Shown here: positions 42,541 through 54,892 of the stretch, piece by piece | Layout: each line of letters begins with the position of its first letter | Position numbering within the stretch: position 1 is the first letter of the stretch | Source of the DNA: Schistocephalus solidus | Taxonomy: Eukaryota; Platyhelminthes; Cestoda; Diphyllobothriidea; Diphyllobothriidae | DNA: 64,000 bases | NCBI GenBank assembly: GCA_017591395.1 | Contig: WEDG01000449.1 | Coordinates: 62,001 to 126,000, forward strand | Direction: 5' to 3' | Notes under the pieces: model-generated | Databases searched by the model: none | What the model was told of the DNA's origin: nothing | Seen by the model: the letters and a program-made list of their open reading frames with translations, nothing else | Program-made: the position numbers and the translations under genes

Positions 42541-43931
42541 TGATCTATGGGCTTTCGCATTGATGCGCATTCCATGACATCACGAGGTTCAATGTTTGTT
42601 AGTATCGCTTACTGAAGACGGTGGGCCTCTTGCCAATGCGGGCATCGACCTTGTTTTCGTCGTTGCAATGCTTGCAGAAAGGTCTTCTCTGTCGCCCATG
42701 CCTGGCGTTCGAAAATACTGGAAAAACTCAAACAGCTGCATGATTTATGTTATTCTTTTATGGCTATTCCAGTTGCTCACTGGTAAAGCCCGCCTTTTTG
42801 TCTTCTGAAATGTTTATGTTTTCTGTAGATGCAGGTTAAATTTTTCATATACGGTGGTATTTACCACGTGTCCGAGTAATTTAGCTTCATAAAAATGGTC
42901 TTACTTCAAATACAATAGATTTTTGAAGTTGAATGGAAGTGGAGTTCCTTTATCTAGACGGACAGTAATGAGGAATAAAGATTTCATTTAGCATTGGATC
43001 GTATATTTCGAGACCCTACTGGCAATATCATGAGAAATATCAATTAATATTGAAGTAATCTGTCAAATGAAAAATACTTATTAATGGGTTCGGAGCTCGA
43101 GACCAGGATCTTTCTTACTTGGGGCTAATTGGCGCAAAAAATGGTCACAATAGTTTGACATGTCTTTGTAGATAGGGCTTTTCGAGCAAAATAGAGCTGA
43201 GAAACTTTTCATCTAAACGAGGCATACGTTCTTCAGGGGATCGCTATTCTGTAGTTGTGTTGTACGTGGGAAGTTATTCATATCAATTTGATTGCGCAAT
43301 TAGTGCACTTAGAATCCGGACGGTAGCTGACCGAAGATGTCCCACGATAACAGTTTTATGTCTGTATGTTTCTTTAGACTGGGAAAACATCGGTTTGTTC
43401 GCCCTACCGGCGTTTACCTTAGCGTATTGTAAAAATTGGATGGACTGAAATTTTTATACTACTAATTAGGCTGAATTCCACCAAGGTAGGGCGTGAGCCC
43501 ACTAAGTAGCGTTTATAAAATCGTTAGATTTTCGTACAACAAATGACTGTTGTCAGCTTACTGACTTCACGCGATGGTGAAAGATAAAATTAAGGTATGG
43601 GTAATGTGGCTCACATAATGGACGTTTCAGTTACTGATTAAATGTTTTCCTTTTTTGCAGAACCATCATTATCCAGTGCCTCGATTGGAACCGAAGTGGC
43701 AGGTTAGCATACCATAATGATTTGGACTGCTTTTTGAACACAATTTTCCTGTCATACGTAAACCGCATATATGATATGTGACGCCAAAACTGTAACCTAA
43801 AAGAATTTGGCCTTGCATAATTATCCCCCTCTCTCCTTTAAATAACGGAATAATTGTCTAAAATGATTCTTCATGATTTCTTGTTGGTAAGTATACAGTT
43901 ATAGATAGCTCAACGTGGCCCTACTAACATA

Positions 43932-43977
43932 ATTGACTGTATTTTCTATTGTGAGAGGCCTCAACAATACAGTCAAT
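43932..43977. repeat. Perfect 12-bp inverted repeat (46-nt hairpin)
   Basis: ATTGACTGTATT (43932-43943) pairs with AATACAGTCAAT (43966-43977). The inner part, TTG-GAG and CTC-CAA, continues the pairing with one extra base. Short for a microRNA precursor; it may be a relic of a foldback element. Confidence 0.6.
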
Positions 43978-45929
43978 CGACTGTGCTTTTGCAAAGCTTA
44001 AAAATGCATTTTTACGGGAACGAATTAAAAAGTTAATTTCAAACTTAACCTTAAGGTCTGTTGCATCCGTTGGGGTTATGGAAGGTAAAATTACGTAATT
44101 CCTGAGACAAATAGCATAAAATGTATAGATTCAGTAAATAAAGGCGAAAACTTTCCTATCGTACATTACACAGTAGTCAACACTTATCTTCGGAGCCTTG
44201 CGCCTGTTTGCGAAGAATAACGATTTTAAGGGGAAACTGTCCTTGCATGGCTTACATTTTAGCAGAATAAAGGTTCAGGTGTTGGAACGTAAAGTTCCTT
44301 GTAGCTGTCCGCTTTCAAGGAGGAATATTTATATTGTCGAGTGACAAAGCCTTCTTGCACAACGATATATGTTCCAGAATAATACCTAACGTTTTGCAAA
44401 ACCTCTCGTAGAACACCGTTATTTTAGAAATAGATCAAATCCAAATAGCTAGGGGAAAAATTACGTTCCCGTAACAATTCATTCCAGTATCGAAATGTTT
44501 GTTGTTGATTTTGGCAAATTTATGAATCCTGGAGTATATTTAAGAACATCTTACCATAGTTTTACGACGCAAGTCAGTAGAGTGATGCCATGAATTTTAT
44601 TCGAAGTATGTCGGACTTTCTTTTTTTGATTCAGATGATTGAGATTTCTGTTGATTCAGAGAAGAAACAACGTTTGCCGTTATGCCTTTATGATGAATAA
44701 AGCACAGGCATTTGCCAGCTCAGTGTTAGCCGCAGAAAATACTCCTAGGAAACAGTTTATATCGCTTTTTATTCTTTATTCAGCTTGATTGATTTGTCCT
44801 GCTTAAACTCATCACAAACCTGACTCGCGGCCTACATAATCGGTAATCCTCGAAAAGTGAAACTGTTCGTAGGAGGGCGACGGTAGAAAGAATCGATTGA
44901 TCTCGTGGTGAAGTTGCGATTGCAATATTTTTTGGTAATATTAATAAGCGAGTGCCGTTAGTCATATGCAAATCGCTAAGGCTTGTGAATCTGACTAATA
45001 ATAACCACGGCGCTAAACCCAACAGGTGACTTTTAATATTGAAGCAACTTTAATGAGTAACCACCATGGAAAGTTCTATATGCACGATAGGGGTAAATCA
45101 CTCGCTTATCGTGTAATATATCAGCATTCCATTGACTGTACTATAGTTGCGGAGCGTATAACAAGTCGAATTACATAAACGTGCGATCCTCCTCTGGGCC
45201 ATGGTAGGGAACTATGCTATCTGCTTGACCCAAATCTTCTGTTGCCTGTTTTCCTGACTATGCGTGTTACGTAGCTCATTTGTGACTTAAGTTACTCATA
45301 CCAGCTCACTGAAGCCAAACTAATAAAATTTAAGAATATACCTGTTGCAACATGTAGCCCAGTGGATGTTGGTAAATAATTTTCCTACTCTAAATACATT
45401 TCGAATCACCCTAATGAAACGTCTTAGCGAAAAGTACGAAAACAAGCCTTTAAATGGATTCCCTATTGGTAAAAGCTCGTAACCTATTAAAAAAGGAAAA
45501 CGATTTTTTGTTTGTCTTTGAAAGACGATCTTGGTAGGACTGAATGTATTGCTAAATGCTACACATTGGAATCCTGCATTTATTGAATGTATGGCGCGTA
45601 TATTATAACCAAGAGTAACCAAACTCTCTGCAACTATTTATTTTCTGTGAGAATTAGAGCAGTAACATTTTACAGCTTACTATCACTCACTTACCGTAGT
45701 ATGTTCCTACCTTCTTAATTTAGAAAACATACAATGATTACTATTTCCGTAACTCTCTTTCGATTTCCTAGACGCTTATCAATCAGTCATAGTACCTTGC
45801 ATACATCCAGTAGGCAGATTTTATGTGAAAAATAGGAGGATTACCCCTATGAAATTGCTCTCCCCCCGAATCCCAAGTTGGCCTCAACACAGGATTTCAG
45901 CTTCCGGAAATGAATTTAAGCCTCTTAAA

Positions 45930-46500
45930 AATCGCTGCATTTGCCGATGCGGGAACGGAGCCTACGACGGAGATACTAGAAGTCTGCCCTTGACGCGAAT
46001 GACTGAACATACAACAGCAGTGGGGAGAAGTGACCACAACTCTCAATTTGGTGGTCATTGGACGAGACCTGGCCACATATTAAAGCTCGAAAAGGCTGAA
46101 ATTCTTGCGAGAGGTGAAAATCACGTGAGCCGCTAGCTGTTTTAGTCGTTCATCAGCGGTTCTCAGTCTATTAGTAAGCACAACACCAATTTTGGTAAGC
46201 CAATTGGTCCAATCATCCTCGCACAGACGTTCAACACGGAGATTGAAAGGTCACCAAACAACTTATCGAATGCCGGCTATCAAGAAATTATCGCACCAAA
46301 GGGCAACCATCCTCAATGAAGAGAGCGTGAGTGTTAATTGGCAGAGGTGCGCGGTAGCATATTCTGCTTCATGTAAATAATGCAACGTCTGGTGTATGAA
46401 TTACCTGTTTCTGATGCTCTCTCTGATGATGGTTTCAAGCATGAATCCAAAACGTCAGGCGAATAAGCTTCTTGTTTCAGCGATCGCGCCTACTTCTTCT
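45930..46500 (+). pseudogene. Penelope-like element D: GIY-YIG end and terminal repeat
   Basis: NGAYDGDTRSLPLTRMTEH (about 45955-46010) is the second half of a GIY-YIG domain, followed by TTAVGRSDHNSQ and KLEKAEILARGENHVSR, the conserved tail segment of flatworm PLE proteins. A stop follows, then frameshifted tail sequence and a hammerhead motif at 46423-46458. The RT part is absent. Same strand order as PLE A and PLE C. Confidence 0.8.
46423..46458 (+). ncRNA. Hammerhead-like motif after PLE D
   Basis: CTGATGA (46423-46429), stem II GGTTTC / GAATCC (one mismatch), then AAAACGTC where GAAACGTC is expected (first G lost to A). Stem I is weak (three pairs). Likely inactive. Confidence 0.5.
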
Positions 46501-47373
46501 CCTCTGCGTCATTGCTTGCGCTGGCGTCAAGTGTGAAACTGGTGTCCGTAAAGTCGCTATTTCATCCACTTCCTCTTACCTACCTCTTACACTCTGTCCT
46601 TCGTCCTCCTACACTCCTCCACCTCCAATGTTTGTCTTCTTTTGCCCTACACACAAGGTAGGGGAGGCGGCCGGTGGGAAGATGAAACAGGAAAAGGAGG
46701 GCAAAAGAGTTCTACCGCACATTTTTAATTAGATTTCTATATTGTCCACCATTCTGGGCTCCACTTTCCTGCCGCCAAGTTGATGGCATTTTCAGAAGCA
46801 GCTGTAACGATAGTCTCGCAGCAGGTTAGCTCACCAGGGTACAAAATTGAAACATTGGAGCTCACTACCTGTGACGTGAAGGGCAGCAGTTTGTGTTCGA
46901 CAATGAACGCATGGAAGAAACGGTTTTAAAAGACAATTTGGCGAGCATACGCGCTGCTTTCGATAACTTCTTTTCAGGCCAGTACAGTTATAGAGAAACA
47001 TTGGAACATAGTAGAAATTTAAAACACAAAATCGATAATGTTCGTCCGTTTGTGTGTGTTATGCGAACGGTGTGCATAGTGGAAGGATGATGCGAAACAA
47101 TGTGTTATGCAGTAGTGAGTGTTTGGTAGAGCCGTTCTAGGGGAGCGGGCGGACAGAGATTGCGCGGGGAAATGCATGCAGTTAAGCGACCGCTGGCCAA
47201 GCTAAGCACGGAGCTTGTACGAGGTTCTTTTGTGCGCACAAGAATGCCTCTTCAACCTTATGGCAGTCGTTTCTGCTGCACTTAGCAAACGTTGACCCAG
47301 TGGCTTAGGGTAGTTTGGTGGGACCTTATCAATTATATGGAAAGCTCCACTGGGGTCCACACTATACCCAGTG
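46501..47373. other. Pyrimidine-rich tract and probable PLE 3' flank
   Basis: 46490-46640 is strongly C/T rich on the plus strand. The rest probably belongs to the untranslated 3' region of PLE E on the minus strand, judged only by position. No further coding region supported. Confidence 0.35.
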
Positions 47374-48480
47374 TCAACAATACGTGCAAGAATGGTGTTG
47401 TTTTATGCTCTTAACTTCCCCTTTTCTAAGCCATGCTTGGAGGTGTTCTCTTATTCTTTTGGATAAGCGCCGACTCTTGCAACCAATAGAACCTGCTTCA
47501 CAGGAGCAAGTAAATGAGTAAATGCACATGGAGGGGGTCTGAGCCGGCAACGTATTCTTACCTTTGCCTCGTAAAAGAGGGTTGGTTGAGAACACTATCT
47601 GAAGTCTCGCTGCTGGGAACGTTTGTGTAACGGCTTGGTTTAGGCGAATTTTCAGGAGTTTAATAGCCACATCGCCTTGAAAGTGCACTTTGTGGAATAA
47701 AGTGTTCTTTTCCACAATAAGCTTGACAACTTTCACTGGTCCTGTGCAAATATGCTTTGTAACAAACCGATCTGGGTATCCGTCCTCTTGAAGTAGTTCT
47801 AGGATCTTCTCAAAGCTTCTCCTCAATACTATCTGCTGAGAAAACTTTTCAAGCCCTTTGCAATGGACTAGACTGCGCTTCTGTTGGAGAGGTACGAAAC
47901 TACCAAAGTTCGTATATTGCCCAGATCAGGTTTTCTTTCGATAAACGCTCCTTCGGACGCTGCCGTCAGGTTTTCTGCTTAGAAGGACATTTAAGAAAGG
48001 GTGTGAACTACACATTTAATGTGCACCTTAGTAATAATTCTTTCAGAGCATTTGTCAGTATTCCTATTTCTTGCTTTCTGGTCAATACGAATTCGCAGAG
48101 TTAATCGACTGTCTCATTGACAGGGACGTTTGTAAAAAGTGACGAGACGTACAAAAATAGCGTCCTCATGCCATTTAAGTTAAGGTCTTTGACGTCTTCA
48201 ATAAATTCAAAGGTATGCCCGTAGCTATGTGGCGCTAGCTGACGTTGTATAAGCTTCAATTTCTCTGCTAACCACTGTGCTATCACACGATAAAGAGAGT
48301 TTCGCATGTCCAAAATTGGACAAACCGGTAAGCCTTCCTTGGGGATCTTCGGTAGGCCATCCGGTCGAGGGATGTGTGTGCCAACTGGTCTGACGCGTTT
48401 GTGGTCACGGTCACTTAAAAAACCACCTGCATGGAGTCTTTTTAAGCAGTTAGTCAAATATGACCTCTACTTCATGGGTG
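47374..48480 (-). pseudogene. Penelope-like element E: RT with palm deleted, plus GIY-YIG
   Basis: Minus strand. Fingers at 48457-48101: RPVGTHIPRPDGLPKIPKEG, CPILDMRNSLYRVIAQWLAEK, FEFIEDVKDLNLNG, SSLFTNVPVNET, a clear PLE RT. Then EFVLTRKQEIGIL up to about 48010, followed at once by PFLNVLLSRKPDGSVRRSVYRKKT (about 47995-47930, one stop inside what follows). The palm with the YVDD box lies between these in intact elements and is missing here, an internal deletion of roughly a hundred codons or more. The thumb and GIY-YIG end are at 47826-47374 (EDGYPDRFV near residues 14-22; CIYSFTCSCE and LSKRIREH at 101-128). This subfamily differs from PLE B. Confidence 0.88.
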
Positions 48481-48699
48481 CAATCCTTTTCTTTATGTGC
48501 TCCGCTGAATTTCTTTTGAGCGGATCCTGCTGCCTGTACAATAGCTACAAGTTAGTTATGCGAAAGGCGCACCACATCCTGGCTGGTATTGCGTTCCGCG
48601 CAGAGAAAAACGTCTCCTTTCTTGCCCACAAAGACTTCCAAGGCTATATGTATAAATTATCGGCGATTGTTGAGCAACGGTAGTCAGTCAGAATGGGTT

Positions 48700-48800
48700 T
48701 GCTGACAAAGACAAGGGAAACTGAAGTAGCCATTTCCTGTGATCCACTTTCATCAGCCAGCTATACCAATATGCAGGTTTTGAAGTCCATTATGTTTAAT
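48700..48800 (-). mobile_element. SINE body fragment, copy E, with hammerhead
   Basis: Minus strand: GCTGGCTGATGA, GGAAATGGC, then TTTCCCTTGTCTTTGTC match SINE A body 24182-24239 in order and spacing. The tRNA-like head is decayed beyond clear recognition. It lies upstream of PLE E on the same strand. Confidence 0.65.
48719..48762 (-). ncRNA. Hammerhead-like motif in SINE copy E
   Basis: Minus strand: stem I AGCTGG (48757-48762) pairs with TCAGTT (48719-48724), six pairs including two G-U. The core CTGATGA and GAAA are intact. Stem II is short (GTG/CAC). The U of the A-U pair that closes stem III has become C, so activity is doubtful. Relative to SINE A the outer stem I pair changes from G-C to A-U, which keeps pairing. 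Confidence 0.55.
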
Positions 48801-51329
48801 ACTATAGCTAACGAACCTTCTATGCCTACGAGGCTACTGGACTTTTGCCAGTCTGATGAGTGTAGCTTGCAGCACTGTCTCACAACTCACAGAAAAGACC
48901 ATTTCCGTTAAATGTAGATGGTATAATTATTTGAAGATGCAGAAGAAATGAAAGTCTGCCTAGCACAGACCTATGGACTCAACATTGAATGGCTCTAGTC
49001 TATATCGAACAGTGCAAGAAGGGACGCTATTATTGATGTATCGTGTCACCATTCCTTGTGTTGGCACACCCTCTTGCTAAAACGTCGATAGGCGGATGAA
49101 ATGACATTGATCTGTTGCAGAACACTCAAAATTACTTGTTTTTATCAGCCAGTCATATACGCTGTCAAGATCTCTGTCGATTGATTGAGCCGTGTACTGT
49201 CCAGGACTCCCACAAATTGCCAAAGATGGTTAAAATCGCGCTGGACAAAACTAACAGAAATCGATTAGTCCCAGGGCTACCCTATCTTAAACGGGTTTAG
49301 TCGTCGTCGTGGACATCATATTGTCGATTTCATGAACTGAAAAGCTTAGCAGCATCCTATTTCCATTATAAGCATGAACTAGCCAAGTGACCTTTGTTTG
49401 CGAGCTCTCAAAATAATGACAAGATCAGGACGCGTAAGAAGAAGCGTGCGGGATGCATCACGATCGTCGGGCTTGGGGACTCCATATGACGACCTAACCT
49501 ACTCGTCTAAATGCATATCTCATTGTTATAGTGGTGGCTTGTGTGTGCCATAGTTTATGATGATCTTGCGCTCTCTGCAACTTGACGCACCATATAGCAC
49601 ACTACCGGTATTAATTGCAGCCCAACTAGCCTTCGTCCAGAGGGCTTCATTCTCGGTAACCTGAAGGCAAACTGAGTGCCTTTCTATTCAACTATCAGAT
49701 AACAAGCGAATCACGTATAATATTAGACTGTTTAATATAATCGCTCCATGGAGAATTCAGAAAAATAGTGAACTTCAATTCTGTTGTGCTATCACTCGGT
49801 TCAGATACGCTCTGCCAACAGTTTTGAATAGTTCGATAACCATCCACCGTATTCAGCAGACTGCCAAAGTTCGCCGATTGAATAGCCCAGATTTTTTACC
49901 AAATTCGTTGAGTCTCACGGTGGTTATGCAGTTAAAAAATCCAGAAACATTTTCAGCCTGCACCTGCCTATTAGGGACATTGTTTCTTATCAGCTTAACA
50001 ACCGATATGCATGGAATTTGTTCCTTCTGCCATTTAAGACGTTCAACCTCCAGTAAAATTATCCCTGGCCAAGGAATCAGTAGACACTAAAGCCCATGGG
50101 ATAAAATTGTTTCTTTCTCACTGTTTCTTAAAGTAAACATCGTCTTTAACCCTCTCCAATCTCGGAGTAAGTACTGGGCGTTGGCAAGATTATCTCAGTC
50201 AAATTACATAACTATTCTCTCTAGTTACACTGAAATTCGGACAATCGTGTGCTCCAAAACCCCCTTCTTATTCGGATGTTCAATTAGAATTTATGGAAGC
50301 ACTAGAAGCAAATACTGTGTCTGGCTAGAAATTCAGCTTTCACGGTAGTCTTTCATGGATAGTTGACGCGGAGAAGCTATATAGGATTTTGGATACCGTT
50401 GATAAGGGAAAGAAAGAAAAAATAATTCCGACATCTCAAAGTGAGCCAAAGGCTTTTCAATCTGCGGAGTCACCCCGAAACGCATAACTGAATTTATTCA
50501 CAAACACTACGGCTGTTCGAAATGATCATTGTGATAGGCGTGTGCGCACAATCAAACTCTAAACACCTGTCTCTTCACAGATGCCTTCAGCAAAATCAAT
50601 TCGATAAATTTTCAAAAATCACCATATTATCGATCGTTGTTAATTTATCGTTTAGTGGGTTACCCTAAATACTCTGCTGCACATTATAAAAGATGGCTGT
50701 GATGCTAAAGTTTTCTGTTTAGAATTCGAAGTAAGGTTCCACTCGCTAATGGCTAATATATTTTTTACCTACTGTTGTCACCATATTTGTTTCATTTTGC
50801 CGCTCGTATTATTCTCTGACCAACGAAATATATTATTTTTTCTGGTTTTTGGGGGGCTAATGATGACAATAATAATATAAGAATACCGAAAAGCCTGCAT
50901 TGTTACGTCATGTTTATAATATGTCTTAGTTACCTCGACGAAATATCTCAGTGCTATTTCATGGGTATGAAAACTGCTTATCAGGCACAATCGGGCTACC
51001 AGTTAAATTGCAATTGTGTTCTCAATTACAAATATCGCTTCTGCAATGCCCAGTCAATAGCTCTTATTTGAATATTTTCCAATCTCTTTTACTGCTAGGA
51101 CTCTGACCACTGCCTGTCAATTACTACCACGTAATGTTTTCATGCCAATTAAGGGAAACGATCTAGCACTTCCCGTAGTTCACCCTTTATTTATGCAGGC
51201 AATTTTCTTCGATCCTCACTAGAACTAAGCATCAGAAGCAGTGGCAGATAGGGATCTTTGTGGATGGGATCAACTGAGAATCCAAAAGGTTTGGCTAATA
51301 AACGTCTTATTCAATTAGGACCCTCAGAG
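48801..51329. other. No gene recognised
   Basis: Unassigned. Frames up to 88 codons without motifs. Confidence 0.45.
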
Positions 51330-51565
51330 TTAATTGTGAGATCTGCTAATTGTAGTTCGCATGTGATCGCGTGGCCCCTACGCGCAGACTGCGCGCACTG
51401 CATTTATCACCCTTATCTGCCACTGTCTCTGATGGTGGGCTAGAGTGAGCATGTGAAACGTCAGGCCAATAAACTTCTTGTTCCAGGGATTGCATATTCT
51501 TCGTTTGAACTGCTTCCTGGAACTTGTCTGTTCGTCTCACTCAACATTTTCTTTGAGAATCATGG
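51330..51565 (+). repeat. PLE terminal-repeat fragment I with hammerhead remnant
   Basis: CGCATGTGATCGCGTG near 51358-51373 matches the end of PLE C. GAAACGTCAGGCCAATAAAC and TTCTTGTTCCAGGGATTGC (51455-51497) match the 46.4 kb and 25.46 kb segments. No protein domain remains. Confidence 0.65.
51428..51464 (+). ncRNA. Decayed hammerhead-like motif
   Basis: CTGATGG (core damaged by loss of two bases), a poorly pairing middle, then an intact GAAACGTCAG. The 3' half is conserved and the 5' half decayed. Confidence 0.4.
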
Positions 51566-53899
51566 CTTCATGCAAGCTGGAGGATCGAACAGCTTCGTCC
51601 TACGTTCATGTTTGCCATCGTTCTTAAACAGATCTGAGTCAATCTCACAGTTACTAGCCTAAGAATCGCAATGACCTTAGCAACATCTTCTGTAACAGAG
51701 GGCTGCTTTTTGTCTAGCCAACCAGAGTTTCCACTCTAGTACTCATGTCCATGAGATAGGCAGTTTTATTGACAGGACCAGTCTATAAAATGTGCAGTTT
51801 TCACACCGCATAATTTTATGCCACATTCTTTTAACATATTCCAACGTTTAGTAAGTTCGGTGTCATGTTGCATAGTGCCATGCTTATTACGCATAACTCA
51901 GCTCTGATCTCTTTTCAAATCCTTCCAACTAGGCAATGAATTCCCGAAATGGCCAATTTGCGCTCGTAACCATTGCCTGAGTATTCCGCTAGTTTTAACT
52001 AGTTTCCCAATCACCAACGGCGTCCTGACAACCTATCTGCCCCAAATCACTTTCCTTTCAATATTTCATGCTCGAGTTCAGGAAGTGTGCCTCATTAGCA
52101 CCAGGGTTTATGGACGTGAGGACACTCCAGGTGCCTTATTTGTTCGCTCTTGACTGTTCTGCTAGGCTAATTTTAATTCGGTCATTTCAGGTTTACGACC
52201 CCGGGGGGCATAACTTTTATCTTTGCTACTAGCTGGCATCGTTTGAAATTCATAACATGAAAATTCTGCGCTGGTATTTAGTGTGGCTTTTCTCTCGTGG
52301 AATTAGGTCACGCTATTTGAAGCTACTCACTCCATTAAAATTTGACAAATATTTTCCCGACTTTGAGTTACGAAATTCACGAAGTGCTTTTGACAGAGCA
52401 CTTTTTGCATGGACAGAAAACACATTAACGATAATAGGAAAATAGATAGTGGCATAAAAGTTTGCTTTTATATCAAGCCTGAAAAGAATAAATGGGTAGT
52501 TGGAAAGGTTCATTGACACTTGAAAGGTCTGAATGGATTTGTGTCTGTTTAACTGCCATACAATTATTATTATTTTAATGCGCAGACATTGTTACGATAC
52601 GAAGGGCCTCACCTGCCATCGTTATTTTAGAGAATTGCTGTAGAACAAAAATTACTTTTACGTGTTCGGTCATCACACTTTCACGCAAAATGAACCAGTG
52701 CAAGCAGCTGTGTTATATCTTTGGAAAGAACCCGGAGCTGAATTTGCACTTGTAGAGCGATATTCCCACGTAGTATTCTGGCCCTCAGACTTATTTGGCC
52801 AGACAGTGGCTCGTCGAATTTGGTCACAAACTCGATTTTAGTGCCACTGGTATTCCTCTTCCATTAAGGTGAACCTGCGATTTGCGCTGCGTGTACCTGC
52901 AGGTCGACTGCGATACTTGTAGCAACTTTTAACTGCGTCCAAGTGACGAATGAACCAATTTACATCTTATCTGAACAGTTGCTAGAGTAAACCGAAATAG
53001 CCTCTGACATTACTTAAGTCCCGCTTGATACATGGCTCAGGAGTCATTTACCATTCAAATTATGTTATGCCTTATCGGATTGTAAATCTGGAGTTCATAT
53101 TTATATGCCGCAGTCCCATTCGAAATTGATACAAATTCATTCAGGTGAGGGGTTCGATTCATGACAGTGCCGTCTCATCATAAATGAAAACAAAATCTCT
53201 TGTTGATATTAATACATATTTAACGATAATATATGTGGTTGTGGAGCAGAATCCGACGGGCTCGTATATCAAATAACGCATGGGGGGATTTAGAAACGCT
53301 TCTACTTATTTAAAGTGGTTATTTGACGAATAGTTTGGTTGAACATACACTTTCAGAAGTGGCAAGTGCAAAGATTTCTACAGAAGGAGGTTGTACGGTC
53401 GGTTTATGAAACCTACCGTACACACTTGAAAAAGTAACTGGAAGATTTAAAGGAGCCTGGTGGCCGTTTGAGAGCAGACATTCGGCTCCAAAGGAACCAC
53501 GGAATATTTTAATGGGAGCAATTCAATTTTTTCCTATTGAAGTTCGCTTACTACGGCATGCAAACCTGGGTTGGTTATGTTTGCTTAACGCCGGCTCTAA
53601 ATAAACATTCAAGTCTCTGTTGTTTTTATCATTCTTTCCTCATCAAAAGTATGTCCCTTTGCCCATGGATTACAAAAATATTATTCATGCTTTGGATTTT
53701 GGAGCATTTATTGAAATGCGAATTCGCATCTACAGAACGGTTTTCATGACACACTGCTTTTTTCCAGACATATTGACACGTAATGTCAACTCATAAATAT
53801 TTATTTTGTGGGAAACCTGAAAGATCCCACACAACTAGAGGTGAATATTCGCATTCCAGGTGTGTGAAAAAGCAAAAAAGAAGGTTCTTCGCAAACCGG
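51566..53899. other. No gene recognised
   Basis: Unassigned. A B-box-like GGGTTCGATTC lies at about 53150-53160 without a matching A box. Confidence 0.4.
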
Positions 53900-54490
53900 A
53901 ATCATGGCTTTATTAGTCTGACTTTTCGAACCCTTACTGTACTCCGTCGTCAGAGATACAAGCGGCAACAAAAACCAGCAACAGTCACAGAGGTAGGGGC
54001 CAATCAGACACCAGTGACGCCAATCCAGAGGTGACTGTGCGTGGCTCGGTATGCCTGCGTCAGATCGATAAATTGATTGATCGAGTTCAGATCGGATACC
54101 CAGGCTCCAATCAATTCTCGGCTGGACTTGCTGCTGGCGTGGGCGATTATCTTCGTGGCTGCGAAGGTAAACTCGTGACCCGTTTAGTAGGTTTGGACAG
54201 CCACTTGTGATAAGCCGTCACCTCGTCTCACAACCAACTTATTATCGTGTATGCGCGATACAAGCATTCTTACAGTCTGTCCTGTGTAGTTACGGGAATA
54301 ATTTTGTCACGCGATGCGATACACAAGACCCACTGCTCATTAGGATGTAATCTGTATTTAATGTTCATGACCCTGATGCGCATGGTAGCTTTGGGCCGGT
54401 GTGCAATTCCGTCACCCCCGCGACCAGTTTATGCGGAACGGCTTTTCGAAGGCGTTCAATCGCCGATGTCTATGGGCTCGCTTTAGTTAA
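53900..54490 (-). pseudogene. Penelope-like element F, GIY-YIG end and terminal repeat
   Basis: Minus strand: GIAHRPKATMRIRVMNIKYR (about 54420-54365), then, after a frameshift, YTGQTVRMLVSRIHD (the GIY-YIG second half), NKLVVRRGDGLSQVAV, HEFTFAATKIIAHASSKSSR and INQFIDLTQAYRA down to about 54040. A hammerhead-like motif follows at 53953-53918. Same subfamily as PLE H and PLE G. Truncated at its 5' end near 54490, where PLE G begins in the other direction. Confidence 0.82.
53918..53953 (-). ncRNA. Hammerhead-like motif after PLE F
   Basis: Minus strand: CTGACGA, a middle that pairs only over about four bases (CGGA/TTCG), then AAAAGTCAG for GAAACGTCAG, followed by ACTAATAAAG as in the sister copies. 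Core damaged; recognised by position and order. Confidence 0.4.
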
Positions 54491-54499
54491 ATCCAACCA

Positions 54500-54756
54500 G
54501 AACAAGCCCCTACGATATGGCATGCCTTCCCATATATCAAGGACGTGTCAGAAGCGACCGAGTGCATTTCTGCGGGACTAGGTATGGGAATTGCACACTG
54601 GCCCAAAGCCACATTGCACAGCAGGGACAAGAAAATCAAAAAAGATAACATCCTCATGAACTTTTGGGTGTAAAGTATCGCATCCCGTGCCATTAAGGTT
54701 TCCCTTTACTTCACAGGACAGACTGAAAGTATATTTGGATCGCGTATACACGAGCA
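54500..54756 (+). pseudogene. Penelope-like element G, GIY-YIG start, cut by (AT)n
   Basis: Plus strand: YIKDVSEAT is recognisable as HISRTCQKRP in the wrong frame and as PYIKDVSEATEC in the right one, then GMGIAHWPKATLHSRDKKIK (about 54575-54640), a stop, and YFTGQTESIFGSRIHEH up to 54755. The element stops exactly at the (AT)n run. Head to head with PLE F. Confidence 0.75.
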
Positions 54757-54795
54757 TATATATATATATATATATCGAAGGAGCAGTTAAGGCCT

Positions 54796-54863
<68 letters not shown>
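54756..54863. repeat. Two (AT)n runs around a 22-base spacer
   Basis: Runs at 54756-54775 and 54798-54863, separated by CGAAGGAGCAGTTAAGGCCT. They sit between PLE G and SINE B, as the 24.4 kb run sits between SINE A and PLE B. Confidence 0.95.
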
Positions 54864-54865
<2 letters not shown>

Positions 54866-54892
54866 CCTCCTACTCTGGAGTATAACGTGTTA

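Larger units (their letters stand above)
38867..45820. other. Long stretch without a recognised gene
   Basis: Holds the trinucleotide run at 42507-42540 and the hairpin at 43932-43977 listed separately. Frames up to about 98 codons (39655-39951, 38947-39243) carry no motif. Confidence 0.45.

Noticed and set aside
42334..42543. Frame ending in poly-His, as in metal-binding proteins
   Set aside because: The His run is the (CAC)n(CAT)n microsatellite; nothing upstream is recognisable.
46472..46732. A frame whose first residues look like a signal peptide (leucine-rich start)
   Set aside because: It begins with TTG rather than ATG and lies in the PLE terminal repeat and the pyrimidine-rich tract after it; the leucines come from CTTCTTCTC-type sequence.
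48306..48683. 125-codon plus-strand frame
   Set aside because: Antisense shadow of the PLE E reverse transcriptase.
53140..53175. B-box-like GGGTTCGATTC as another SINE copy
   Set aside because: No A box or SINE body at the expected distance.
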